Positions 28,453 to 38,020 of a DNA stretch of 64,000 nucleotides are shown piece by piece; the stretch's first letter is position 1, and every line of letters starts with the position of its first letter. Source of the stretch: Muribaculaceae bacterium (GTDB taxonomy: Bacteria; Bacteroidota; Bacteroidia; Bacteroidales; Muribaculaceae); NCBI GenBank assembly GCA_022510385.1, contig JAFLTQ010000008.1:52971-116970 (forward strand), written 5' to 3'. Made by a program: the position numbers and the translations under genes. Below the pieces are notes generated by a model. The model ran no database searches and was not told the origin of the DNA. It worked only from the letters and a program-made list of their open reading frames with translations.

Positions 28453-28494
28453 TTGTCGGCAATGGTATATATTATAAAAATGCCGTGCCGACAA
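28453..28494 (+). terminator. Stem-loop between the low-complexity protein and outer-membrane protein genes
   Basis: A perfect 9-bp stem (TTGTCGGCA with TGCCGACAA) with a 24-base AT-rich loop. The following TAGTTTAATT is a weak T tract, so it could end or attenuate transcription. Confidence 0.5.
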
Positions 28495-28508
28495 TAGTTT
28501 AATTAAAT

Positions 28509-30242
28509 ATGGATTTAAAAATGAAGAAAACAATAATATTAATGACACTTTTGGCCGGCTGTTTTGGAATTAGCCACGCACAGAGTGCATTAGGAGCCTA
28601 TGGGATATCCCAACCTGATTTAAAAGGGACTGCCCGATTTATGGGTATGGCAGGAGCTTTCGGTGCTTTGGGAGGTGATTTGTCAACTCTTTCACAGAAT
28701 CCGGCCGGTATAGGTGTCTATAGGAGTGGTGATGTCGGCTTTACACTCGATCTTGATCTGCAAAATTCATCCACGATAAATGAGGGCATGAAATATAGCA
28801 TGGATCAGACTAAATTTTATCTCAATAATATTGGTGCTGTATTGACTTTGAGATTGCCGAGCAAGTCATGTCCAAACCTGAATTTCGGATTCACTTATAA
28901 CAAGGGAGCGTCGTTCAATCGCTTGTACGGAGGAAACATCAATAGTTTGAAAAACTCTATGAGTAATTATATAGCCGGGATAGCTAATGGAGAACAACTC
29001 AGCGTTGAGGAAGTTAGCTGGTATGAAGGGATAGATCCTTATAACCCGGGTCCCGGGAATTATGCAGCTCCCTGGCTTGCTATATTGGGTTATAATTCCT
29101 TGTTAATAACTCCGCAATATGATTCAAACACCGGAAGAGACAACTGGTATGGACTATGGGATAATGACTCTATGACCGGTCAAAACACAAATGGGTCGGG
29201 TAGTTTCGTCATGCAGGAATCCGGGGCTGTAAATGAGTTTAATATAGCATTCGGAGGTAACATTGCCAATGTGTTGTATTGGGGTATGAATTTTGATATC
29301 ATCAATATGAATTACAGGCTCTCAAGTGTATGGGGAGAGAATCTTAATAATGCATTGGTTCCGGATAAAAATGACAATCTATACCGTGGGCAAGCTAATT
29401 GGAATCTAAACAGCCTATATAGCCTTTCAGGCACCGGTTTCAACTATCAATTAGGATTTATTCTCAAGCCGATTCAGCAATTCAGATTGGGTTTCGCCTT
29501 CCATACTCCTACATGGTATAATCTTAATGAAGAATTTTTCGGTTCAGTTAATTATCAATTTGGAGAGAGCGGGTCAGGTTATGTAACGACTAATGACGGA
29601 ATCCCCGGGTATAATAGCTACAGTTTTAGAACTCCTTGGAAGATTATTGCAAGTGCTGCAGGAGTTTTGGGGAATAATTTGATCGTTTCGTTCGACTATG
29701 AATGGGCCAATTATGGGAAGATGCGTTTTACTGAGACATCTTACTATTATGACGGCTATGATTGGGATTATGATCCATGGGCTCCCTGGAGTGCTCCTTC
29801 AGCATCCAACTATGTGAATCTTAATGATCCCTTCGGATATGAGAATAGCGATATTGCAACCTATTACAAATCTTCGAACACATTTAGAGTAGGAGTGGAG
29901 TTCAAACCCATCTCAAATTTCAGTATCCGGGCAGGATATAGTCATGTCTCTTCTCCGGTAAGAAAAGAAGCTAAAAATAATCAAGAGATTATATATACAT
30001 CAGGGCTGACTCCCAGCTATAGATTTGACAACTCCACGAATTATGCAACTTGTGGATTAGGGTATCGTTATCGCCATTTTTATGTTGATTTAGCCTATGT
30101 CTATAAACATATGAGCTCTACATATCATGCCTATACTCCCGATTTGCCGACACCTGAGAATCCGAATCCACTTTCTTCTCCTCAGGCAAAAGTGGGTCTA
30201 AATAATAGTCAGGTTGTTCTCTCAATGGGATATAGATTTTAA
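28509..30242 (+). CDS. OmpP1/FadL/TodX-family outer-membrane transport protein ('hemin receptor' type)
   Basis: A 577-residue outer-membrane beta-barrel with a signal peptide (ending SHAQS). The N-terminal family block includes GTARFMGMAGAFGALGGDLS and TLSQNPAGIGVYRS, the NPA-containing hatch motif of FadL relatives. Its last residue is Phe (SMGYRF), the usual outer-membrane insertion signal. The family moves hydrophobic compounds, and the substrate here is unknown. In-frame ATGs at 28509 and 28521 both fit. Confidence 0.85.
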   Translation: MDLKMKKTIILMTLLAGCFGISHAQSALGAYGISQPDLKGTARFMGMAGAFGALGGDLSTLSQNPAGIGVYRSGDVGFTLDLDLQNSSTINEGMKYSMDQTKFYLNNIGAVLTLRLPSKSCPNLNFGFTYNKGASFNRLYGGNINSLKNSMSNYIAGIANGEQLSVEEVSWYEGIDPYNPGPGNYAAPWLAILGYNSLLITPQYDSNTGRDNWYGLWDNDSMTGQNTNGSGSFVMQESGAVNEFNIAFGGNIANVLYWGMNFDIINMNYRLSSVWGENLNNALVPDKNDNLYRGQANWNLNSLYSLSGTGFNYQLGFILKPIQQFRLGFAFHTPTWYNLNEEFFGSVNYQFGESGSGYVTTNDGIPGYNSYSFRTPWKIIASAAGVLGNNLIVSFDYEWANYGKMRFTETSYYYDGYDWDYDPWAPWSAPSASNYVNLNDPFGYENSDIATYYKSSNTFRVGVEFKPISNFSIRAGYSHVSSPVRKEAKNNQEIIYTSGLTPSYRFDNSTNYATCGLGYRYRHFYVDLAYVYKHMSSTYHAYTPDLPTPENPNPLSSPQAKVGLNNSQVVLSMGYRF

Positions 30243-30296
30243 TTAGGATGTAGGTATCCGGGTCAGATTACAAACCAATTAATTAATAGTTAATTT

Positions 30297-31478
30297 CTAA
30301 ATTTTAGTGAGCAGAAGAGAAGGTTTTGATGCTATTCTTGTGGCATAAATGAAATTGGAATCACCCTCTTTAAGCTGAAGGGATTTTCTTAAATCGTCAG
30401 AAGTCACGGGATAGTTTCGAGATATCACAGAGGCCGGAAATCCTTTCAAGGATTTCCGTTCTTTTTTTGTTATGAAATGTTCAAACAGAGTAACTCTTCC
30501 GGGAAATTCAAAAGGTAGATCCGGTGTTATGAAAAGATGGGAAGAGGAATCTAATTTTTTTGCATTATATTTCTGACATATATTTTTCCAAGGTGCAATT
30601 TTCATCACAATTGCGGAGGGTTCAAGCAGATAAATACCTTCTTGAAAATCAGACTCCGCTGCCATAGGAAGTTTCTCATCCCCGGGGTCATCATTTTGAG
30701 ATATTGAAGAAATAATATTGCCGTCATTATCGAGATTGATAGCTTCCAATGAGAAAGATTCAGCATTTTTACGAAGCTCAATCAAAAGTTCTTTACATTC
30801 TCCTTTTACGCCAACTGCCTTAATTGAACTTACGTTTTGAAAATCTTTCAATGTTTGAGTAATATCCAGGAGGGGAGAGGCCTTTATAATAACTCGATTG
30901 GCTTTATTTAGCAAGAGGTCTTGATTTGTTAAGATGTCAGGAGCACAATCGCGAAGATTATAGATTCGTTTGTTTTCGTTCCTACGAGAAGGATCCACAA
31001 ATATAGCATCGAAATGTCTGCTTGTTTCTTTAAGAAAATTTAGAGAATCGGCATTAATCACAGTAATATTTGGTCTTTGACACACTTCGGAATTATGTCT
31101 TAAAATTTCAGCTTTAAAAGCATCGAGTTCAATAGAGGTGACATCAATATTTTTCTTCGCGAAAGAGAGAGAGTCGATACCGAGACCGGCTGTCATGTCA
31201 AGTATGGATTGCTCGTTTGTCAAAAGAGATGAATGATATGAAGCGATAGCTTGATGAGAAGCTTGTTCCCCACTTATCAAGTCGGGAAAAAGGAACCTAT
31301 CATACTCTAAAAATGATGCTAATTTTGATTTTGTTTTTTGACGATTTTCAATCTGTGTAACAGCAAAATCGAAGTCAAAATCTTTTGATAATTTTTTTTT
31401 CGACAATCTGAGAACCATAGGATTGTCGGATGAATATTGCTTTATAAAAGCATAAAATTGATCAGGTTGGAAATACAT
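30297..31478 (-). CDS. Class I SAM-dependent methyltransferase with THUMP-like domain
   Basis: A 393-residue protein. The central Rossmann fold has the SAM motif ILDMTAGLGIDSLSFAK, an acidic residue in SIELDAFKA, and FVDPSRR, a motif of the THUMP-like family. The C-terminal 150 residues form the THUMP-like part. The substrate is probably RNA but is unproven. The -7 element sits 6 bases before the ATG, so the mRNA may be nearly leaderless. Confidence 0.75.
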   Translation of the reverse strand: MYFQPDQFYAFIKQYSSDNPMVLRLSKKKLSKDFDFDFAVTQIENRQKTKSKLASFLEYDRFLFPDLISGEQASHQAIASYHSSLLTNEQSILDMTAGLGIDSLSFAKKNIDVTSIELDAFKAEILRHNSEVCQRPNITVINADSLNFLKETSRHFDAIFVDPSRRNENKRIYNLRDCAPDILTNQDLLLNKANRVIIKASPLLDITQTLKDFQNVSSIKAVGVKGECKELLIELRKNAESFSLEAINLDNDGNIISSISQNDDPGDEKLPMAAESDFQEGIYLLEPSAIVMKIAPWKNICQKYNAKKLDSSSHLFITPDLPFEFPGRVTLFEHFITKKERKSLKGFPASVISRNYPVTSDDLRKSLQLKEGDSNFIYATRIASKPSLLLTKI

Positions 31479-31483
31479 GTAGA

Positions 31484-31491
31484 CAAAATTA
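31484..31491 (-). promoter_or_regulatory. -7 promoter element (TAATTTTG on minus strand) of the methyltransferase gene
   Basis: It lies immediately before the ATG at 31478 and back to back with the amidase promoter at 31514-31521. Confidence 0.5.
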
Positions 31492-31513
31492 GCAATAAAA
31501 GGAGAAATTTTTG

Positions 31514-31521
31514 TAATTTTG
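31514..31521 (+). promoter_or_regulatory. -7 promoter element (TAATTTTG) of the amidase gene
   Basis: It matches TAnnTTTG 20 bases before the amidase ATG at 31541, in the short divergent gap. Confidence 0.5.
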
Positions 31522-31540
31522 GGAATAAATTACTAAAAGG

Positions 31541-33001
31541 ATGAGGTTTCACCCACTATATATATGGATTATAGTTCTTTTGTTTTCAGTTCTTTCATTA
31601 GAAAGAGCCGAAGCTAAGGCTGCCGGAGAAAAGAAGTTCACGGTAGTTATAGATGCCGGACATGGAGGCAAGGATATCGGCGCAACAGATAATGGAGTGA
31701 TGGAAAAAAATATCAATCTCAAGGTTGCCAAGCAATTAGAGAGTTTGATTAAAAAGAGGATGAAAGAGGTCGACGTAGTAATGACGCGGACATCCGATAC
31801 CTATCTCACTCTTCAACAGAGGGCTGACAAAGCTAATAAGAGCCAGGGAGATTTGTTTATATCAATCCATACAAACTCAGCAGACAGAAAGAACAAGAAT
31901 AGAAAAAATCTTGAAGGTAGTTCAGTCTATACTCTTGGTCTTCACAAAGATGAGAATAATCTCGAGGTGGCAATGCGAGAAAATTCAGTTATAGAACTCG
32001 AACAGGATTACCAAGAGAAATATAGCGGGTTTGACCCGATGAAAGATGAGAGCTACATTATTTTTGAAATGGCTCAGAAACATAACCTCAGTCAGAGTAT
32101 CAAACTTGCAGAAGATATAGAAAAGCAGTTAGTTAAGTCAGGCCGTAAGGATAGGGGAGTGCATCAGGCAGGTTTTTGGGTTTTATGGGCTACAGCCATG
32201 CCATCTGTTCTGGTTGAACTTGATTTTATTTGTAATCCGGTTTCAGCCAAATATATTTCCTCAGACAAAGGGGCAAAAGAGCTTGCCGAAGCTATCTACA
32301 AGGCTATTGAAGGATATGAGAAAAATTGGAATAGATCCCAGAGGAGGAATGTGAATCAAGAACTTTCAGACACGTATTTATCAGGAGAAACTTCTGAACT
32401 TGAAGACACATATGTGATCTCTTCATCTGTTTCTGTTGCCAAGGGGAGAGTCAGAAATCATCAACCTTCTCAAAAAATCAACCAAGGGGTCAAAGAGAGA
32501 AGAAGAAGATCTGTTCGCTCCAAAGAGCTTTCCCTTAACAAATCTTTTGAAACAGATAATCTCTATTTCCCGGAAAGAAGGAATTATGCTGAAGTAGCTA
32601 TGTCGGTGAATGAAGAATTAGCCCAAGTTAATAATTCCGGTAAAGATGTAGCTTTGAATAGTAAGGAGGCTAAACGAAAAGAAAAAGAGGCCAGAAAGAA
32701 AGAAAAGGAAAGGGAGAAGCAAGAAAAGAAAAAAAGGCGTGAGGCAGCCCATAATGCTAAGTTGAATAAGCTGATCACGGTATATAAAATCCAGATATTG
32801 GCCTCCACAGATTTATTAGGTCAGAATAATGCTCGTTTTTGCGGCCTTTCTCCTGTGACAGCTTCCAAAGAGAATAATCTTTACAAATATTATTATGGAG
32901 AAAGCACAGACAAGGAGGAACTTGAAAAGGTTTTAGCCGATGTCAGAAAAAAGATACCGGATGCTTTTATTGTATCAGGCAAGAAAAGTGTGACTAAATA
33001 A
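31541..33001 (+). CDS. N-acetylmuramoyl-L-alanine amidase (Amidase_3) with C-terminal SPOR-like domain
   Basis: A 486-residue exported peptidoglycan amidase. It has a signal peptide (1-25) and an amidase domain (about 30-270) with VIDAGHGGKDIGA, SIHTNSA and VELDFICN, holding the zinc ligands and the catalytic Glu. A basic, Lys/Glu-rich linker follows, and the last 75 residues (VYKIQILAST...) resemble a SPOR domain, which binds septal glycan. The role is daughter-cell separation. MlaD follows 32 bases later. Confidence 0.88.
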   Translation: MRFHPLYIWIIVLLFSVLSLERAEAKAAGEKKFTVVIDAGHGGKDIGATDNGVMEKNINLKVAKQLESLIKKRMKEVDVVMTRTSDTYLTLQQRADKANKSQGDLFISIHTNSADRKNKNRKNLEGSSVYTLGLHKDENNLEVAMRENSVIELEQDYQEKYSGFDPMKDESYIIFEMAQKHNLSQSIKLAEDIEKQLVKSGRKDRGVHQAGFWVLWATAMPSVLVELDFICNPVSAKYISSDKGAKELAEAIYKAIEGYEKNWNRSQRRNVNQELSDTYLSGETSELEDTYVISSSVSVAKGRVRNHQPSQKINQGVKERRRRSVRSKELSLNKSFETDNLYFPERRNYAEVAMSVNEELAQVNNSGKDVALNSKEAKRKEKEARKKEKEREKQEKKKRREAAHNAKLNKLITVYKIQILASTDLLGQNNARFCGLSPVTASKENNLYKYYYGESTDKEELEKVLADVRKKIPDAFIVSGKKSVTK

Positions 33002-33033
33002 TAGAATAGAAATAAAAGAAAATATAAAGGAAA

Positions 33034-33936
33034 ATGAAAAAGATTTTCACTAAAGAAGTTATAATAGGTCTATGTGTGGCAGTCGCTATTTTGATACTTT
33101 GTTTTGGGATAGAATTTCTTAAAGGTATTAATTTATTTAGACCTGCCAATTTCTACATAGCTCAGTATGAAAACGTTTCAGGATTGGAAGTTGCAGCTCC
33201 GGTCTTAGTCGACGGTTTTAAAGTGGGACAGGTAAGAGAAATCAACTTCAACTATGAAAATCCGGGAAAAATTGAAGTATTGTTAGCATTAAATAAAAAC
33301 CTACACTTACCTGTTGATTCCAAGGCGCTAATAGAGAGCACGTTGTTGAGTGGCAGTTATATAGAGATACAATTGGGTAATAGTCAGGAGTTGATACCGG
33401 TAGGTGGCTTTGTGGAAACAGATACATCTTCCGATTTAATGGGAACACTTAGCGAAGAGATATTACCGGCTGTAGAGTCCATAATGCCTAAGATTGATAG
33501 TTTGTTGCTGTCAGTTAATAGATTGGCATCAGATCCGGCTCTAATGGCTTCTATCAAGAATCTTGAAACTATCACAAATAATGTTTCATCCGCCAGCAGA
33601 AACCTTGATTTGATTATGCAGAGACAAGTGCCCGGTCTTATCACTAATGCAAATATGGCAGTTGCCAATCTGGATACTATTACTTCCAACCTCTCATTGC
33701 TGTCGGCTGAACTCAACAAATTGCCGTTGAATCAAACGATGGAAAATGTCAATGGAATGACTGCCAATCTTGTGAAATTCACAAATAATCTGAACAATCC
33801 TAACTCCACATTAGGAGAATTGACTCAGGATTCAGAACTTTATAATAAATTAAACCGTCTCACAGCTGATATTGATTCATTAATTATAGATATCAAAAAG
33901 AATCCAAAAAGATATATCAGCATAAAACTTCTTTAA
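33034..33936 (+). CDS. MlaD/MCE-family protein
   Basis: A 300-residue protein with one N-terminal membrane helix (residues 10-28) and an MCE domain (about 40-115, NVSGLEVAAPVLVDGFKVGQ). A helical C-terminal tail follows. MCE proteins form lipid channels between the membranes. MlaE and MlaF are not in the window. It lies between the amidase and MscS genes in a same-strand envelope cluster. Confidence 0.85.
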   Translation: MKKIFTKEVIIGLCVAVAILILCFGIEFLKGINLFRPANFYIAQYENVSGLEVAAPVLVDGFKVGQVREINFNYENPGKIEVLLALNKNLHLPVDSKALIESTLLSGSYIEIQLGNSQELIPVGGFVETDTSSDLMGTLSEEILPAVESIMPKIDSLLLSVNRLASDPALMASIKNLETITNNVSSASRNLDLIMQRQVPGLITNANMAVANLDTITSNLSLLSAELNKLPLNQTMENVNGMTANLVKFTNNLNNPNSTLGELTQDSELYNKLNRLTADIDSLIIDIKKNPKRYISIKLL

Positions 33937-34033
33937 AGGAGGTTAAGAGGATTAAGTATTTATCGAAACTGTTGAATTCAAATCAAAGGGAAAAATTAGC
34001 CTTCAAAAGTTTCAATTATACAAAGATTGGAGA

Positions 34034-35821
34034 ATGAACTATAGAAAATTTTTTCAATATTTAATTAGTTTCCTATTAGTAATTGTTCCCATTCAATCTT
34101 ATTCACAAAGTATTGAAGCAGAAGGATCTAATAATGGGAAAGATTCAGAGGCGGGACAACGCAATGATTCTGTCTATATTGCTTCATTGTTAGACTCCTT
34201 GGAGAATGCGAGGCTTAGCGAGGCTAATGTGAGGATGGAACTGGAACAGCTTCGCTATAGAACTATGTCGGCTGATTCTTTAAAAAGAGCTGAACAAAGA
34301 AACCGCATAGACTCTTTAAGAGCTTTTACTGTTGGTATACCGGTTATTGTTGAGGAGGACACTCTTTTTGAATTCTACAGTAAAAGAGGCGGTTATACTC
34401 CGGTGCAAAGAGCAGCAATGGCTTCCGCCGCAATTCTGAATCTGTCAAAACGTTTTAATCTGCATCCGGACTCTGTATATATTGATAATACAGACAATGT
34501 ATCTGATATAATGTATGAGAATGAGGTAATCACTTCATTCACAGACCAGGATGCGATATGGGCGGGGATGCCGCAGGATTCTCTTGCAGTAAAAAACCTA
34601 CAAATTATTGTAAATGAGCTGGCCAAGCTTAAAAGTGAACATAGTTTTTGGCTATTGGTGCAACGTATCGCTCTATTAATACTTGTCATTGCCGGTCAAT
34701 ATTTCTTATACAAGATAACGAAATGGCTGTTCCGCAAACTAAACAGACGGATTGAGGGGATGAGGGATACAAAATTGCATCCCATCATGATACAGAACTA
34801 TGAATTGCTCGACACAGCTAAACAGGTGAAACTCATAGAATTTCTCGCCCTTATAGGTTTCTATGGAGTAATAGCAATCCAATTAGTGTTTACAGTTCCG
34901 TTAATCTTTTATATTTTCCCGCCCACAAAGGCTCTTGCCTATACTCTTCTGGGATATATCTGGTCACCGGTGAAGGGGATATTGATAGGAATTGTTGATT
35001 ATATTCCGGACCTTATAACTATCATCATAATCTGTATAGCAATCAGATATCTGATAAAACTTTTTAAATATCTGAGTAATGAAGTTGCAACAGAAAGATT
35101 GAAGATTCCGGGATTCTATCCGGATTGGGCACATCCTACCTTCAATATAATAAGATTCCTGTTATATGCATTTATGATAGCTATGATTTATCCCTACTTG
35201 CCGGGCTCGGATAAAGGAGTATTTCAAGGAATATCGGTTTTTGTGGGTTTGATTATCTCCTTAGGATCGAGTACGGTTATTGGAAACGTGATAGCAGGGT
35301 GGGTCATTACTTATATGCGACCTTTTAGAAAAGGAGATAGAATAAAGCTTAACGATACGGTGGGTGATATAATAGAAAAGACACCGTTGGTGACAAGAAT
35401 TAGAACAGCCAAGAATGAGATAGTGACTATGCCGAATTCGTTCATAATGTCATCCCAAAGTATAAATTATTCTCGTTCGGCACATGAATTCGGGCTTATT
35501 CTCCATGCAGAGGTGACAATCGGTTATGATGTGCCATGGCGTCTTGTTCATCGTATGTTGATAGAGGCTGCCCTAAAAACAAAGGGAATCTTAGAAGAAC
35601 CGCGTCCATTTGTTTTGGAAACCGGACTGAATGATTGGTATCCTGTTTATCAGATCAATGCCTACACTCGGGATGCACAAAATATGGGACCTATTTATTC
35701 GGAACTTTTCCAAAATATACAAGACAGATTTAATCAGGAGGGAGTTGAAATTATGTCGCCTACATACATTGCAACTCGTGATGGGAATGCTTCGACAGTA
35801 GTGACAGATCCTTTTAAATAA
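34034..35821 (+). CDS. MscS-type mechanosensitive ion channel
   Basis: A 595-residue protein with a signal peptide, a periplasmic helical domain (25-200), several membrane segments (about 205-440) and the MscS core: a Gly/Ser/Ala-rich pore helix (GLIISLGSSTVIGNVIAG), then FRKGDRIKLNDTVGDI and VTMPNSFIM in the beta domain. It releases osmolytes on hypo-osmotic shock. The large periplasmic part resembles that of the longer MscK/YbdG-like members. Confidence 0.87.
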   Translation: MNYRKFFQYLISFLLVIVPIQSYSQSIEAEGSNNGKDSEAGQRNDSVYIASLLDSLENARLSEANVRMELEQLRYRTMSADSLKRAEQRNRIDSLRAFTVGIPVIVEEDTLFEFYSKRGGYTPVQRAAMASAAILNLSKRFNLHPDSVYIDNTDNVSDIMYENEVITSFTDQDAIWAGMPQDSLAVKNLQIIVNELAKLKSEHSFWLLVQRIALLILVIAGQYFLYKITKWLFRKLNRRIEGMRDTKLHPIMIQNYELLDTAKQVKLIEFLALIGFYGVIAIQLVFTVPLIFYIFPPTKALAYTLLGYIWSPVKGILIGIVDYIPDLITIIIICIAIRYLIKLFKYLSNEVATERLKIPGFYPDWAHPTFNIIRFLLYAFMIAMIYPYLPGSDKGVFQGISVFVGLIISLGSSTVIGNVIAGWVITYMRPFRKGDRIKLNDTVGDIIEKTPLVTRIRTAKNEIVTMPNSFIMSSQSINYSRSAHEFGLILHAEVTIGYDVPWRLVHRMLIEAALKTKGILEEPRPFVLETGLNDWYPVYQINAYTRDAQNMGPIYSELFQNIQDRFNQEGVEIMSPTYIATRDGNASTVVTDPFK

Positions 35822-35842
35822 AATTGAGTAAATAAAAAATAA

Positions 35843-37939
35843 ATGCCAATGAAAAAAAGAATATTGCTGATGGGAACATTGGTTCTGCCTTTATTAATTT
35901 CTTGCGATGGGAAACAGCAAGAAGAAAAAATAATTGATAAACCTAAGGTTGAAATTAAGGATGGGATGATGACCCCCGAGATCCTTGAAGCATTCGGAAG
36001 AATTTCAAGCCCTCTTGTTTCCCCCGATGGCTCAACTGTTATCTTCACATTGTCATACGAAGATGTGGAGGAGAATAAATCTAACGCAGAGATTTATAAA
36101 ATGAAGGTTGACGGTTCTGATTTGGAACGTCTCACTGTCACAGCTTCCTCAGAATCAAATGTTAGATGGATAGATAATGGAGAAAAGATTGTATTCCTGA
36201 GGAAAGACAAAGAGCTTAAAAGCCCGCAAATATTCGTAATGAATGTGGATGGCTCGGGCGAAAAGAGACTCTCGGAAGTTAAGAATGGTATAGAATGTTT
36301 TGAAATATCTCCTAATGGACAAAAGATCATATATGCCAGCGCGATAGACGATTATAACAAGAAGGATGAAGAACTCTTCAAGGGATTGCCAAAAACCTCC
36401 GGAAGAGTTGTTGATGATTTGATGTATAAACATTGGGATGAATGGGTTACAAGCATCCCGCATCCATTTGTTGCCGATTTCACCGACGAAGGGATAAAGA
36501 ATGCAAAGGATATTATGGAGGGAGAGCCTTTCGAATGTCCCATGCGGCCATTTGGAGGATCTGACGCTTTTGCCTGGGCACCGGATAGCAAATCATTAGT
36601 TTATGTGTCTCGAAAATTGAAAGGTAAGGATTATGCTTTCTCCACTGATAGCAATATTTATCATTATGACATTGAATCAGGGAGCACAAAATGTCTGACA
36701 GAAGGAATGGAAGGTTATGACACTAATCCTGCATTTTCTCCTGATGGAAGCAAGTTAGCATTCTTGTCGATGGCAACCCCGAAATATGAAAGTGATAAGA
36801 AAAGATTGATGATTCTTAATCTTCAATCGGGAGAAATGACTGATTTAACATCAGAATGGGCTTATTGGCCGGAAGAAATTGTGTGGAGTCCTGAAGGAGA
36901 ATTTATTTGGTTTGCAGCTTATTATGAAGGGACAGAACCGATTTTCAGAATAAACGTAGCCACAAAAGAAATAGAGGAGATAGCATCCGGTATATGTGAT
37001 TTTGCCGGTGTTTGTCCTATCTCTTCAACGTCAGCCGTAGCTTTGCGTCATTCCATGCGTTCTCCTAATGAAGTGTGCAAGGTGACCATGGGTGAGGAAG
37101 TTAAAGATATCACTTCAATAAACGCAGAGTTGCTGGCTAACTTAAAATTGGGAGAAGTGCAGAAAGTGATGGTTCCGACCACTGATGGAAAAGAGATGCT
37201 TTCTTGGATTATCCTTCCTCCCGATTTTGATCCTGAGAAGAAATATCCTGCAATTTTATATTGCCAGGGAGGTCCGCAAAGCGCAGTAAGCCAATTCTGG
37301 AGTTACAGATGGAATTTTATGATTATGGCAGCCAATGGTTATGTTATCATAGCTCCCAATCGTCGCGGAGTACCAGGCTTCGGAGAGGAATGGAACAGAC
37401 AAATATCCGGTGATTATGGTGGCCAGAACATGAAAGATTATCTATCAGCGGCCGACTTCATAGGAGCTCAACCATACGTAGACAAATCTAAGATTGCTGC
37501 TATTGGTGCAAGTTATGGTGGTTTCTCAGTATATTGGCTTGCAGGACATCACGAGGGTAGATTCGCAGCATTGATTGCTCATGCGGGTATATTTAATCTT
37601 GAAGCTCAATATCTTGAAACTGAGGAAATGTGGTTTGCTGATTTTGATTTAGGTGGACCTTACTGGGAAAAGAATAATCAGGTAGCTCAAAAGACATATT
37701 CAACATCTCCTCACCTTTTTGTGAATGATTGGACAGCTCCTATTTTAGTGACTGTAGGTGAACTGGATTACAGGATTCTTGCCTCTCAGGGTATGATGGC
37801 CTTTAATGCTGCAAAAATGCATGGTCTTGAGGCTGAGATGTTAGTGTTCCCTGATGAAAATCATTGGGTCTTGAAGCCACAGAACGCAATATTATGGCAA
37901 AGAGTATTCTTCAGATTCCTTGATAAATACTTAAAATAA
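35843..37939 (+). CDS. S9 family prolyl-oligopeptidase-like lipoprotein
   Basis: A 698-residue peptidase with a lipoprotein signal (LLISCDGK, Cys as the lipidated residue). A beta-propeller made of TolB/WD40-like repeats (60-430) precedes an alpha/beta-hydrolase domain with nucleophile GASYGGF, the Asp in VGELDYRI and the His in DENHW, all three triad members. It cleaves short peptides in the periplasm or at the membrane. Its terminator lies inside the 3' end of ygiQ. Confidence 0.9.
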   Translation: MPMKKRILLMGTLVLPLLISCDGKQQEEKIIDKPKVEIKDGMMTPEILEAFGRISSPLVSPDGSTVIFTLSYEDVEENKSNAEIYKMKVDGSDLERLTVTASSESNVRWIDNGEKIVFLRKDKELKSPQIFVMNVDGSGEKRLSEVKNGIECFEISPNGQKIIYASAIDDYNKKDEELFKGLPKTSGRVVDDLMYKHWDEWVTSIPHPFVADFTDEGIKNAKDIMEGEPFECPMRPFGGSDAFAWAPDSKSLVYVSRKLKGKDYAFSTDSNIYHYDIESGSTKCLTEGMEGYDTNPAFSPDGSKLAFLSMATPKYESDKKRLMILNLQSGEMTDLTSEWAYWPEEIVWSPEGEFIWFAAYYEGTEPIFRINVATKEIEEIASGICDFAGVCPISSTSAVALRHSMRSPNEVCKVTMGEEVKDITSINAELLANLKLGEVQKVMVPTTDGKEMLSWIILPPDFDPEKKYPAILYCQGGPQSAVSQFWSYRWNFMIMAANGYVIIAPNRRGVPGFGEEWNRQISGDYGGQNMKDYLSAADFIGAQPYVDKSKIAAIGASYGGFSVYWLAGHHEGRFAALIAHAGIFNLEAQYLETEEMWFADFDLGGPYWEKNNQVAQKTYSTSPHLFVNDWTAPILVTVGELDYRILASQGMMAFNAAKMHGLEAEMLVFPDENHWVLKPQNAILWQRVFFRFLDKYLK

Positions 37940-37974
37940 GGATTTTAATAGCAAATTGAATTACAATATAAGCA

Positions 37975-38020
37975 GGGGCATCAGGATTTGTAGTCAGAAT
38001 CCGATGCCTCTTCTTTTTTT
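37975..38020 (+). terminator. Rho-independent terminator of the S9 peptidase gene, overlapping the ygiQ coding end
   Basis: GGGGCATC-A-GGATT pairs with AATCCGATGCCTC (one bulged A), followed by TTC and seven T. The right arm and T tract lie inside the last codons of ygiQ on the other strand. Confidence 0.85.
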
